A stretch of DNA of 64,000 bases from positions 124,001 to 188,000 of the forward strand of contig JBHEQV010000003.1 in NCBI GenBank assembly GCA_046530735.1, written 5' to 3'. The position numbers and the translations under genes were made by a program. The stretch's first letter is position 1; the number at the start of each line of letters is the position of its first letter. Below, one piece after another: positions 42,031 to 52,414 of this stretch. This DNA is from Arsenophonus sp046530735 (GTDB lineage Bacteria > Pseudomonadota > Gammaproteobacteria > Enterobacterales > Enterobacteriaceae). The notes beneath the pieces were generated by a model. The model did no database searches, had not been told where the DNA came from, and saw only the letters and a program-made list of their open reading frames with translations.

Positions 42031-43377
42031 TTATTCTTGTAAGCCAAGCTTTTGTTCTAGGTAATGAATGCTGACACCACCTTTAAAAAAATTTCTGTCA
42101 TCCATAATTTCTTGTTGTAATTTTATATTAGTTTTAATGCCATCAATAATTAATTCAGATAAGGCATTTTTCATTCGAAGGATAGCAATTTCTCGAGTTT
42201 CACCATAAGTAATCAGCTTACCAATCATAGAATCATAGTAAGGTGGAACAGTGTAGCCTGCATAAATATGTGATTCCCACCGTATTCCAAAACCACCAGG
42301 AATATGAAGTCGAGTAATTTTACCCGGACTTGGCAAGAAGGTATTTGTATCTTCCGCATTAATTCGGCATTCTATTGCATGCCAATGAATTTTAATATCT
42401 TTTTGTTTAATGGATAAGGGTAAACCGGATGCAATCCTTAACTGTTCTTTAATTAGATCAACCCCAGTGATCATTTCCGTTACAGGATGCTCAACTTGAA
42501 TACGCGTATTCATTTCAATAAAGTAAAATTTGCCATTTTCATAAAGAAACTCAAAGGTGCCGGCACTACGATAATTAATATCAAGAGAAGTTTTTACACA
42601 GCGTTCACCAATACTTTTACGCATATCAATTTTTATACCTGGTGCAGGCGCTTCTTCAAGCACTTTTTGATGACGACGTTGTATTGAGCAATCACGTTCA
42701 GCTAAATAAATCGCATTACCTTGACCATCAGCAAGTACTTGAATCTCAATATGTCGCGGATTCTCCAAGAACTTTTCCATATAAACCATACTATTATTAA
42801 AGGCAGCTTTTGCTTCGGTGCAAGTAAGTATAATGGCCTGTTCTAGATCACTTTCATTACGAACAACCCGCATACCGCGACCACCACCGCCACTGGATGC
42901 TTTAATAATAACCGGGTATCCAATTTGATTAGCAATTGTTTTATTAATTTTTATGTCCACTCCTAAAGGCCCATCTGAGCCAGGAATACAAGAAATACAG
43001 GCCTTCTTCATAGTTTCAATAGCTAAAATTTTATCACCCATAAGTCGAATAGTTTCTGGTTTAGGACCAATAAATATAAAACCAGAGCGCTCTACTTTTT
43101 CAGCGAAGTCGGCATTTTCAGAGAGAAAACCATAACCAGGATGAATCGCTTCTGCAGCAGTTATTTCTGCTGCTGAAATAATTGCTGGAATATTAAGATA
43201 GCTTTCAGCTAAAGCGGCAGACCCAATACAGACAGTTTCATCAGCAAGTAATACATGTTTTAAGTCACGATCAGCAATAGAATACACGGCGACTGTTTTT
43301 ATTTTTAGTTCTTTACAGGCACGTAAAATGCGTAAAGCAATTTCGCCACGGTTGGCGATAACAATTTTTTTAAGCAT
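42031..43377 (-). CDS. accC: Acetyl-CoA carboxylase, biotin carboxylase subunit
   Basis: ATP-grasp enzyme that carboxylates the biotin on AccB, the first step of fatty-acid synthesis. The 448-residue product matches E. coli (449). It has MLKKIVIANRGEIALRI at the start, K159 and the glycine-rich lid SSGGGGRGMR at 161-170, EMNTRIQVEHPVTE near 287-300, and LPSPGKI near 355. It follows accB by about 11 bases. All of the genes that normally follow (yhdT, panF, prmA, dusB) are dead, so accC is now the end of the transcript. Confidence 0.97.
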   Translation of the reverse strand: MLKKIVIANRGEIALRILRACKELKIKTVAVYSIADRDLKHVLLADETVCIGSAALAESYLNIPAIISAAEITAAEAIHPGYGFLSENADFAEKVERSGFIFIGPKPETIRLMGDKILAIETMKKACISCIPGSDGPLGVDIKINKTIANQIGYPVIIKASSGGGGRGMRVVRNESDLEQAIILTCTEAKAAFNNSMVYMEKFLENPRHIEIQVLADGQGNAIYLAERDCSIQRRHQKVLEEAPAPGIKIDMRKSIGERCVKTSLDINYRSAGTFEFLYENGKFYFIEMNTRIQVEHPVTEMITGVDLIKEQLRIASGLPLSIKQKDIKIHWHAIECRINAEDTNTFLPSPGKITRLHIPGGFGIRWESHIYAGYTVPPYYDSMIGKLITYGETREIAILRMKNALSELIIDGIKTNIKLQQEIMDDRNFFKGGVSIHYLEQKLGLQE

Positions 43378-43388
43378 AAGATACCTCG

Positions 43389-43859
43389 TTATTCGATAAT
43401 AAACAATGGCTCGTCAAATTCAACTGCTTCTCCATTTTTCAGCAGGATTGCTTTAACTACACCCGCTTTATCTGCTTCGATCTGATTCATCATTTTCATC
43501 GCTTCGATAATACATAGAGGATCTCCTATCTTAACTGTTTGGCCTACTTCAACAAATGGTTTTGCTTCTGGACTTATCCCTCGATAAAATGTACCTACCA
43601 TTGACGAACGAACAGTATAACCAGTAATTTCTAGTTTTTTCTCATTTACTGTTTCAGGTAAAACTTGAGAATGTGCTATGGCGTTTGCTAAAGCCGGTTG
43701 ATGCGAAGTTGATGTTGTCATATACTCCTGCATAGTTTGTAAATTTTGTACGATTGTACGGCTTATACGTACTGATTCTTCACCTTCTAAAATTTCTAGT
43801 TCAGAAATGCTAGATTCTTCAACAAGCTCAATCAATTTTTTAATTTTACGAATATCCAT
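43389..43859 (-). CDS. accB: Acetyl-CoA carboxylase, biotin carboxyl carrier protein
   Basis: Carries biotin between AccC and the AccAD carboxyltransferase. The product has exactly the usual 156 residues: N-terminal helix MDIRKIKKLIELVEES, a linker shorter in proline/alanine than free-living relatives, then the biotinyl domain with the modified lysine K122 in EAMKMMNQIEAD and the 'thumb' region near 92-100. It lies between aroQ and accC. Confidence 0.97.
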   Translation of the reverse strand: MDIRKIKKLIELVEESSISELEILEGEESVRISRTIVQNLQTMQEYMTTSTSHQPALANAIAHSQVLPETVNEKKLEITGYTVRSSMVGTFYRGISPEAKPFVEVGQTVKIGDPLCIIEAMKMMNQIEADKAGVVKAILLKNGEAVEFDEPLFIIE

Positions 43860-43893
43860 AAAGTTAATTCCGTATTTTTATTCTTTATATTTA

Positions 43894-44376
43894 TTAAAGT
43901 TGGGGTTCATCAATGGTTGCTAATTCTTCAATTCTTAATAAGAATTTAACCGCAGACTCTAATGCAAAAATATAACCATCATAATGGAAACCACAGATGA
44001 CCCCGTTTGCTATATCAGAGATATAGGAATGACGTCTAAATGGTTCACGTGCATGAATATTAGTAATATGAATTTCATAAAAAGGAGTGTCAACGCTTAA
44101 CATAGCATCTCGTAATGCTACACTAGTGTGCGTTAATGCTGACGGGTTAATCAATATAAAGTCAATTTTTCTTTGAACTTTATGGATTTCATTAATAAGC
44201 TCATGTTCTGCATTAGATTGAAAATGACTTAATTTAACTCCTAATTGTTTTGCTTTTTGGCTCATTTTGTTAACAATATCCTGAAGTGTAAAAGCGCCAT
44301 AGAATGCCGGTTCTCTTGTCCCCAGCATATTTAAATTTGGACCATTTAGCAGCAAAATATGGAATTTTTTTTCCAT
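43894..44376 (-). CDS. aroQ: 3-dehydroquinate dehydratase, type II
   Basis: Shikimate-pathway enzyme making 3-dehydroshikimate. The 160-residue product has the type II signature: GPNLNMLGTREPAFYG at 12-27 with catalytic arginine R21 and tyrosine Y26, NPSALTHTSVALRDA at 78-92, and HITNIHAREPFRRHSYISD at 103-121. Homologues have about 145-150 residues; the extra length is mostly at the C-terminus. It heads aroQ-accB-accC, an arrangement of many gammaproteobacteria but not E. coli, which uses the unrelated type I AroD. Retention suggests a role in making aromatic compounds for itself or its host. Confidence 0.96.
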   Translation of the reverse strand: MEKKFHILLLNGPNLNMLGTREPAFYGAFTLQDIVNKMSQKAKQLGVKLSHFQSNAEHELINEIHKVQRKIDFILINPSALTHTSVALRDAMLSVDTPFYEIHITNIHAREPFRRHSYISDIANGVICGFHYDGYIFALESAVKFLLRIEELATIDEPQL

Positions 44377-44559
44377 CTTGCAGATATCTCCCGATTGATA
44401 AATCAGTTATCATAACTTGATGCTAATAAGTTATCATCTTTTTTATTAAAAAAAATGTTTATCTTAATAACAAATTGGAAAATTATAAACATTTCATCGC
44501 AATTAATATAAAAATTATCTAAAATTTTAAAAATTTATGTATTTTGCCAGTGGTGGAGT

Positions 44560-47530
44560 GGGGGATTCTTCTCGGCTGGTTATTTGGTTACTCATTAATT
44601 TATTGGCATAATAAATTATTTTTTCTAACGGGATGTCTCTCTTTTTTTAATTGATAAAAACTGTTGAATAAATTAGCTAACCGTTGCTATATCTGTGAGC
44701 GTTTCATTATTAGAATAATCACAGAGTTAATTCTTATAGTCGTATCTTATGCAGAATATAAGAGATCACTATTCCCGATAACATAATATCAGTACCTAGA
44801 ACTAAATGCTGCTACTGTATCTGAATATCATATTTGTGAAATAATAGTTACTATTATATTGCCTTAACAGTATCTATAGTTCCTGTATACTCACGTTTTT
44901 TAGGGGGTTAAGTATTTAGTAAATTCTTTACCTAACAGTAGCACTTGTTTAGGTCGAACCACCTAGTTCACTATGATGAGAGCGGAGCAGCTAGGCTGCT
45001 TTTTGCATATTCATGATTTAAATACTGTTTTACTCTTCGATATGTTAATTTTTAGGAATTCAACCAGAGATGGCTCATAATAAGTATTCTAGAAAGCGAA
45101 AATTGGATAAATCAGAAAGATAGCACACGATTCCCATATGTTACACCACTTATTTATCTGAAACGATTTGATCTCCCTCATGAAATTAATGATGACAGAC
45201 CAATTGAATTTTTTATGATACTCAAAAATAGAGTGTCTAACAATTGCATCCGGACTCTCGGTTCCAAATTTTTCTAGACATATAAGTATTATCGCTTATT
45301 AGTCACTATTATTCAGGGTTTTGAATAACAATCCAGACCCAAATCAATAATTCTGGATACGACTGGATTGATGGGAATAACTAAAGCATGCTTTCTAATA
45401 AATTTATTACTTATAGAGAGATATGATAATTCTAGTCTTCTTTACTCCTAGAACAAACAGAATGATGACTAGGCAGATAGACCTTATAGGAGGACAGGAT
45501 GACAATCTTTTTCTCTAGAAAAAGATATAAAAAGTAATTTACTAGATATATATTCTCTCAGACCAACTGAACTTGTTTTCAGCATTAATGACAACTGGAA
45601 TAAATTTTTTGAAAAACATGGCAAAAGTGTAAACTTATGAATCCGTCTATTATTTGTCAAGAGAATGTTTGACTGCAATACTTTATGTCATTTAGTTTAT
45701 CTGCTACCGCTATTGCTGCACCCCTTTCCTAAATATTTACACCGTTATTTTTTACAATCTGCAAGAAAAATCCTATAGTTTATGTGACTTTAAAGTTATC
45801 GAGCAGTAAATTAGCACAATAAATTTATATTTACTCAATTGCAACTGGCAACATATTACTTTCACTATACCTCATCTTCTATGGATTTTTTAAAAAATAA
45901 CTGACTTTCTTAGATAATCAATCCTCTGTCTTGTATCCCCCAACAAGCTATACTGTAGTTGGGACGCAAAATAAGGAATTAAAAAATTACTATTTTTATT
46001 ATATCTTGCTACTTATGCTTAACAACTCAATCAACATCGCCATGTTTATATCTACGTCACTGACATCAGTCTGAACATTAAGCATACTGTAATGAGATGA
46101 TCTGTTCTTCAAAAAAAAGAATAAGCAGACGCAAATCTGCCGAGGTATTATCATCCGACTGGTGCGCATTTACAGAGATAATCTAATAAATCCAAGATTT
46201 CCTACTCTTTGGCATATCCACTACAAGAAGGTTTAACAGCGTACCATAAAAAGCTACAGTACAGATATTACTGGAAAGTATACTTCGCTAAAAAGACTAA
46301 AATAGTGTGGAATAGCATAAAATACCTATAGCGATACACCTTAACGAGCTCAGTATCCGTATCAAAATTTCAGCATTACCGAATGGAGAAAGAGGTATTG
46401 TACACCATTACTATAACAATCAAACTAAACAATACCGGCAACAAACCATGAATCAGGAAAGATGATTTAGTGCTATATTAAAACTATATTCCGGTAAGGA
46501 ATTTTAAGATACTGCGTTAGTATAGTTTCTTGTTGAATCGTAAATAAAGGCACACCTTTGCCGAAGTTGTAAAAACGCTTAAGATGATGGGCTCGAAAAA
46601 AAACAGAAAAAACTTAGATTCTCCGTTCTGATAAAAGATTTCTGCTCACAGATTTATACAAATGCATTCTATGTGTGTTGGGGCTACTTTTTATCAACAC
46701 TCGTTCTATTAAGACAGGCAACAGAATTATTAGCAAAAAGAATTCATAAAATAGAAAAATAATAGTTATTAATCTAATACTTAACTTAATGTTTCCAACA
46801 TTAGTACATTAAGTCAAAGACTAGAAACTTCAATAAAATCTTAACTTACAATAAATTCACAATAAACCGATTCCATTGCATTTTAATAAGTAAAAGATAG
46901 ATCTTCTTTAATTTCTCTTAAAAAGAGATCAATTTCCTAGCTATCAAGTATCTTTAAACAATCGATATTACTACTTCTAGCCGTTACTGTTGTAACGGAA
47001 TAAATAAGTTTATAAAAGTTGTATTGCGGTACTACACCACACTTCTATGTGACCTTGTCACAAGAATGTTATCTTTATCAATGATTACTTCGTTTTCTTC
47101 TAAAATCATTAGACAGAGCATAGCTGTAAATCAGAGATGTCGATTATCATTGCTTTACTCATCGTTATTTTATCAGAAATAACTGTTAACCATTTGTCTA
47201 GTACTCACGCTTATTTTGCTTAATCCTCTCAATAGTTTTCATTAACACTCCACAACCGGTTAATAAACCTTATTGGCTAACTTTAAATTTTGTATCTATT
47301 AAAAACTTAACGATACTTAAAAATCGATACTTGTTACACTATCAGGAACTGACGGGTAATTTTCCTTTACAGATAATAGCTAAACTATCCTTTATAGTTT
47401 AGCTTAAAACAAATAAATATCTACGGTAAGGTCTTCAGAGAGTAAAAATATATCATAGATGAATTTTATACTAGCTTTTAATACTTGATTTTCTTGTGCT
47501 AAATAATAGCAAAAATAGCAAACCATTCAT
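44560..47530 (-). pseudogene. acuI: Dead acuI (acrylyl-CoA reductase, yhdH), split by IS91
   Basis: Two minus-strand parts surround an IS91. The N-terminal part (47530 down to 46945) starts with an ATG giving MNGLLF, then 'LLSEDLTVDIYL' and 'FTAMLCLMILEENEVIIDKD' (family 'GFTAMLCVMALEDAGVxPxDGEIVVTGA'). The C-terminal part (44955 down to about 44560) contains 'GKEFTKYL', 'VTIISQ', 'MKRSQI-QRLANLF-SFYQLKKRE', and 'NQIT' near the end. Removing 44956-46944 rejoins the coding text with the expected spacing ('LFKDT' then 'QVLLLGKE'). Position near mreB is enteric; csrD, usually between, cannot be found. Confidence 0.88.
44956..46944 (+). mobile_element. IS91-family element remnant, copy C, inserted in acuI
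   Basis: About 1.99 kb. Plus-strand pieces follow an IS91 transposase in order: 'WQHITFTIPHLLWIF' near 45.85 kb, 'AKKTKIVWNSIKYL' near 46.29 kb, 'ERGIVHHYYNNQTKQYRQQT' near 46.40 kb, and 'KNRKLRFPRSDKRF' with a 'YKCILC'-like zinc-ribbon end near 46.6-46.67 kb. It begins with GAAC (44956-44959), which copy A also has at its ter-like end. The other end has a hairpin (46914-46919 with 46923-46928) 16 bases before CAAG at 46945. Best-preserved of the three copies but full of stops. Confidence 0.88.
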
Positions 47531-47747
47531 AATTTATGGCCTTTAAATTTGCATAACAATGGTTAATAAAATTATTTATTGTTTTTTAGGACATAAAACT
47601 CAATAAAAAAAATAAATTGTAATATACTTACTAACGGTAATAGTGTCATTATCAATCAAAATATCAATTTATTTTTAAAAAATTTTTTATAAAAACGTAC
47701 AGTATTCTACTGATTACATTTAAATTATTTTTTATTATTACTTATTT

Positions 47748-48815
47748 GGTCCCTGATTATTATCTAGACTCTTGTTGGTAGCACTATTTATGCTAAGATA
47801 GCTACTGAGGAATATAGTTAATGCAAAGTATCATCATGATTACCTCTATGATTAGGTAATTAGAACACCTAAAATTAGAACTATCTTCACTTCCTTCAAG
47901 CTAGCAAAGAGCTTGCATATACTTTAGCAAGCGTTATTTGGGTATTCTACCTTATCGTTGTTAACGGACAAAACGAGATAATATTTATGATTATACCCAT
48001 ATTCTCCTATCGTTTATCGACGACACTATCCCACTACTCAAGAAGTGTAGTTGTTTCCCTGAGAAAAACGTTTTTCTCCATCTCTACGGATTTCCTGGAG
48101 TAGTACGCAAATTCCTGAACTCCGTTTTTATATCTTGATCTGATCTAGATCACTGTTTGTTTAGGTACTGAGTATGCGAACTTTCGTAAAATGAGATTGA
48201 AAGTACCAAAAGCGAAACATAAAGCGTTTAAAAGCTACGAGCCTTGGATTCTATACCTGCACGTAGATGTAAACTATATTCTATAAATGCTAAACGGAGC
48301 TTCAGGACGTTATCTTTTGTAGGTATAGCATAGATTGCACCACTTGATGGATTTTTATTTGTTTTTACAAGGCTAAGACTGCACCTAATGCTCGACACTT
48401 TTTACATAATCTTAACCAAGTATATCTATGGCTATTGATTTAGCACTTACACAATGATAAAGAATTTAGAACGACTTTTTGGTCTACAAAAATGTTCAGC
48501 CACCGAAAAAAAAGGAATTTGACAGTTTGTGTTGTGCAGAGATTGGCATAAAATGCCAACTCCTAAGCCCGCCAATGCATTCTCAAACGGGAATCGTATA
48601 GTCGAGCCGTTTAATGCATATATAAAAGATGAGCTACAAAGCTTTCTTTTCAAGACTGATAAAGAGTTTAAGATTATTCTGCATTGACATGTTTAGTTGT
48701 ATAATCAAGAATTATCCAATCAGTATTGGAGTAACATTTCATTGCAGTCTATGAAAGATTAGTTAAAAGTTAAAATTGAATTATTTAAAAAAACTATACT
48801 ATTTTCTTAGAAGTG
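47748..48815 (+). mobile_element. IS481-family remnant (copy E), full length
   Basis: About 1.07 kb, the only uninterrupted plus-strand IS481 here and therefore the reference for the nested copies. The left end has 'ggtccctgattattatctag'; the right end is AT-rich after 'cagtctatgaaagatta'. Pieces read 'KVPKAKHKAFKSYEP', 'NGNRIVEPFN'-like text near 48.59 kb, and 'QSVLE' near 48.72 kb. The 68-residue open frame at 48447-48653 is antisense. Confidence 0.82.
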
Positions 48816-49051
48816 ACATAAATCGTATATCAACTAATAATTATGTAGCGTCATATAAACTTATACAATAGTATATTTAAATATAATATAGTTTTTATTG
48901 TTTAAAAAAGTTTTTATTAAATATATTAAGTGATTTTGATAAGGGTATTGTTGCTTTATACTGTAATTAATTACAGAAATAAGCAGTAATAATGTGATTA
49001 TTGTATTATAAAAAATTGATCACTTTTTATTGAAACGATTCAATTAACTCC

Positions 49052-49080
49052 TTGTCGTTACTTGATATGGTTGGTAAAGT
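49052..49080 (+). promoter_or_regulatory. Candidate mreB promoter
   Basis: TTGTCG (49052-49057), a 17-base spacer, then TAAAGT (49075-49080), about 45 bases before the mreB start. Both hexamers keep the most conserved bases of sigma-70 sites, but by-eye matches are common in AT-rich DNA. The rest of 48816-49125 shows no gene. Confidence 0.33.
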
Positions 49081-49125
49081 AGATCAATTTTTATTCGTTT
49101 CTAGCTTGCAGGATTATTCTTTTTT

Positions 49126-50169
49126 ATGTTTAAAAAAATTCGTGGCATGTTTTCCAACGACCTGTCTATTGATTTAGGTACCGCCAATACTCTAATCTAT
49201 GTAAAAGGACAAGGTATTGTATTAGACGAACCCTCAGTTGTCGCTATTCGTCAAGATCGCGCAGGATCACCTAAAAGTGTTGCTGCAGTAGGTCATGAAG
49301 CAAAACAGATGCTAGGCCGGACTCCGGGTAATATCGCGGCTATTCGTCCAATGAAAGATGGCGTAATTGCTGATTTTTATGTTACTGAAAAAATGTTACA
49401 GTATTTTATCAAACAAGTTCATAGCAATAGCTTTATGCGCCCAAGTCCACGTGTCTTAGTTTGCGTCCCTGTTGGTGCAACCCAGGTAGAGCGTAGAGCG
49501 ATCCGAGAGTCAGCACTTAGTGCTGGAGCTCGCGAGGTCTTCTTAATTGAAGAGCCAATGTCAGCTGCAATTGGTGCTGGTTTGCCTGTTTCTGAAGCAA
49601 CGGGTTCAATGGTGGTTGATATTGGTGGTGGAACGACAGAAGTTGCTGTTATTTCACTGAATGGCGTTGTTTATTCATCATCGGTACGTATCGGCGGTGA
49701 TCGGTTTGATGAAGCGATCATTAATTATGTTCGTCGTAATTATGGTTCACTAATTGGTGAAGCAACTGCTGAGCGAATTAAACATGAAATCGGTTCAGCC
49801 TATCCTACAGATCAAGTGTACGAAATTGAAGTGCGCGGACGTAATTTAGCTGAAGGTGTGCCTCGTGGTTTTACTCTTAATTCGAATGAAATACTTGAGG
49901 CATTGCAAGAACCTTTAACCGGTATTGTTAGTGCTGTTATGTTAGCTTTGGAACAATGTCCGCCAGAATTAGCTTCTGATATCTCTGAACGAGGTATGGT
50001 GTTAACTGGTGGTGGTGCGTTATTGCGTAATCTGGATCGCCTATTAATGGAAGAAACAGGAATTCCCGTTATTCTTGCTGAAGATCCGCTAACTTGTGTT
50101 GCACGTGGTGGCGGCAAGGCATTGGAAATGATTGATATGCATGGCGGTGATCTGTTTAGTGATGACTAG
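49126..50169 (+). CDS. mreB: Rod shape-determining actin homologue MreB
   Basis: Membrane-associated actin-like filament protein that directs lateral wall synthesis. The product has 347 residues, the usual length. It has the N-terminal amphipathic MFKKIRGMF, phosphate-1 loop DLGTANTLIYVKG at 17-29, phosphate-2 DIGGGTTEVAVIS near 165-177, and the adenosine loop VLTGGGALLRNL near 289-300. It starts the mreB-mreC-mreD run. The dead acuI and IS481 have replaced the usual csrD upstream, so its promoter is probably in the 310 bases just upstream. Confidence 0.97.
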   Translation: MFKKIRGMFSNDLSIDLGTANTLIYVKGQGIVLDEPSVVAIRQDRAGSPKSVAAVGHEAKQMLGRTPGNIAAIRPMKDGVIADFYVTEKMLQYFIKQVHSNSFMRPSPRVLVCVPVGATQVERRAIRESALSAGAREVFLIEEPMSAAIGAGLPVSEATGSMVVDIGGGTTEVAVISLNGVVYSSSVRIGGDRFDEAIINYVRRNYGSLIGEATAERIKHEIGSAYPTDQVYEIEVRGRNLAEGVPRGFTLNSNEILEALQEPLTGIVSAVMLALEQCPPELASDISERGMVLTGGGALLRNLDRLLMEETGIPVILAEDPLTCVARGGGKALEMIDMHGGDLFSDD

Positions 50170-50269
50170 ATGTTAACCAATAGAGGGAGAAACTTAAGGA
50201 TGACGCTCCTGCTTATTTTAAGCAAAACAATATTAATATTTAATGTTTATTTATTTTTTATAAAAAATT

Positions 50270-51211
50270 ATGAAACCAATCTTTAATCAAGGGCCATCCA
50301 TACAATTACGTATTATCATTGCGATCGTTATTGCAATCGTATTGATTACTTTTGATCGTCAATTTTATTTTTTTAATAAAATACGTAGTTATTTAGATAT
50401 GGCTGTTGGTCCTTTTTACTTTTTAACAAATAGTCCACGAGAACTTCTTAATAATATTTCAGATGTATTGGAAAGAAAAGATCAACTTCTTTTTGAAAAT
50501 AAAGAATTGAAGAAAGAGATTTTATTAAAGAAAGCAGATAATTTATTGCTTGGACAACTTAAACAGGAAAATACTAGATTACGTCAGCTATTGGGTTCAC
50601 CTCTACGTCAGGATGAAAACATGATGGTTACTCAAGTGCTTTCAGGTGCGAATACACCTTATCGTGATCAAATTGTGATTGATAAAGGTTTACATGATGG
50701 TGTTTATGAAGGACAGCCTGTTATTAGTGATAAAGGTGTTGTTGGGCAGGTTATCGCAGTTAGCCAGTTTAATAGTCGTGTTTTATTGATTTGTGACACA
50801 ACACATGCATTACCTATACAAGTATTACGTAATGATATTCGGGTTATTGCGGTTGGTACAGGATGCAACAATAATCTTCAACTTGAACCTTTACCAGATA
50901 ACATTGATATACGTATTGGTGATATAATAGTTACTTCTGGTTTAGGCAGGCGCTTTCCTGAAGGTTATCCAGTTGCGATTATTTCTTCCATAAAACATGA
51001 TACCAAACGCGCTTATACGATTATCCATGCACGGCCTAGTGCAGATTTACAAAGACTACGCTATCTCTTATTATTATGGGAAAACTCTAGAGATCCTTCT
51101 TATCCTTTATCTCCATCAGAAGTATATCATTCAGCAAATGAGCGTTTAATGAAGATTCTACCACAGGCATTTCCTAATCAAAATGAGATTCAATGGCCGC
51201 AATTACAATGA
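50270..51211 (+). CDS. mreC: Rod shape-determining protein MreC
   Basis: Bitopic inner-membrane protein linking MreB, MreD and the elongation synthases. The 313-residue product has a transmembrane helix at about residues 11-27, a coiled coil at about 58-100 (ERKDQLLFENKELKKEILLKK and on), then the periplasmic beta domains with LVTQVL-type strands, DKGVVGQVI near 156, VTSGLGRRFPEGYPVA near 222-237. Somewhat shorter than E. coli MreC (367), lacking most of the proline-rich tail. 100 bases follow mreB without a gene. Confidence 0.94.
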   Translation: MKPIFNQGPSIQLRIIIAIVIAIVLITFDRQFYFFNKIRSYLDMAVGPFYFLTNSPRELLNNISDVLERKDQLLFENKELKKEILLKKADNLLLGQLKQENTRLRQLLGSPLRQDENMMVTQVLSGANTPYRDQIVIDKGLHDGVYEGQPVISDKGVVGQVIAVSQFNSRVLLICDTTHALPIQVLRNDIRVIAVGTGCNNNLQLEPLPDNIDIRIGDIIVTSGLGRRFPEGYPVAIISSIKHDTKRAYTIIHARPSADLQRLRYLLLLWENSRDPSYPLSPSEVYHSANERLMKILPQAFPNQNEIQWPQLQ

Positions 51212-51299
51212 ATAAAATAAAAAATTTAGAGCAACCTTATTTAGTCGTTCAGTAAGAATATTTCTGCCATGAAATCAAACCAACTAAAGGAAACATAGA

Positions 51300-51788
51300 A
51301 TGAATCATTACCGTGGTAATAGGCAGTGAATTATTTCCCTGTCCTTTTTAATTGCGATAATCCTAGAACAAGTACCCTGGCCTGATCAATTTAGTTATTA
51401 TAGGCCAACATGGTTAGCATTAACTTTGATTTATTGGGTTATAGCTTTGCCACATCGAGTTAGCGTAGGCACTGGATTTTTTTTGGGTATCTTAATAGAT
51501 TTAATCCAAGGTTCAGCGCTTGGGGTGCATGCATTAGCTTATAGTATACTTTGTTATTTAGCATCATATAAACATCAGATTCTTCGCATTATGCCACTGT
51601 GGCAACAATCCCTTTTTATTGCTGGATTATCAGTAGTTATGAACTTTACAATATTCTGGACGGAGTTTCTTTCTTCTCTTGTATTATTTCATCCAGAATT
51701 ATTCTGGAACTGTTTAATTAATGCTATCTTGTGGCCTTGGATGTTTTTATTGTTACGCAAAATTCGACGTCAGTTTTTAGTTCATTAA
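51300..51788 (+). pseudogene. mreD: mreD with an in-frame TGA at codon 10
   Basis: MreD is a multi-pass inner-membrane partner of MreC. An ATG at 51300 gives MNHYRGNRQ, then TGA (51327-51329) where relatives have tryptophan (RGxxRWVIWLSF), then an open frame to 51788 that matches MreD throughout: SLSFLIAII, VPWPDQF, YRPTW, LPHRVSVGTGFFLGILIDLIQGS, and the end ILWPWMFLLLRKIRRQF. Total length with the stop read through is 162 codons, exactly the family's. Only one lesion is visible, unlike the heavily decayed neighbours. Initiation at TTG 51426 would drop the first 42 residues and a membrane segment. It may be newly dead, or expressed by read-through or internal start. Confidence 0.85.
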
Positions 51789-51844
51789 AAACGAACAGTC
51801 AATTGTCTATTTTCTATGAAAGTTTTCTATTTTTAATAGAATTT

Positions 51845-52400
51845 ATTTAGGTCAGCTTCACCAAAAAATTCTAAGTTAATTGAATAACTAGAATGGTTAT
51901 TTTATATCATTATCTATGATATATCTAAATCATTGTATGAAGAAGAAACACCGAGTGTATATATTCACTTAACCTGTGAAAAATCTCAAAAAAGTATTAA
52001 TACGACAGCAAAATCCTATCCAAGGTGTTCAGTGCAGATAATTATTGTTATAAATAATAAGAATATTAGGTAAGATCTAAAGATAAAAATCATCATTCTG
52101 TGCGTTATTTCGATAACTTTCAGGCAAAACACACCAAGTTATAATTACAATTGCGTTCTCAGATAAGAGAAAGAGATTATATAATTTAATTGTCACCAAA
52201 GTAGTGTTTGGACATTTAATAAATAAAAAATAAATCAATAGATCTTTCGAGTGAACCGATGAATAAGAAAAAATTTTATGCTATTCAAGATAAATATGGT
52301 TATTTTATTAAGCAGATTATTATCATAAGATCACGTTGTAGTGTAGAGGTTACCGTTAGTTGAAATAGATAAATTATTAACTAAGCTAATAACATTAAAT
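51845..52400 (+). pseudogene. yhdE: Dead maf/yhdE (nucleoside triphosphate pyrophosphatase)
   Basis: Directly after mreD as in enterics. Plus-strand pieces: 'SASPKNSKLIE' (family 'LASGSPRRxELL'), 'YEEETP' with 'HLTCEKSQKS', a late 'FMLFKINM', and the ending 'RLPLVEIDKLLTKLITLN' (family 'GLPLVETYxLLxxF'). Stops and frameshifts throughout. Maf proteins hydrolyse non-canonical nucleotides and affect septation. Confidence 0.82.
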
Positions 52401-52414
52401 AATAGGAAGAAAAC

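Noticed and set aside
49812..50117. 101-residue open frame opposite mreB
   Set aside because: Antisense shadow of a highly conserved gene.
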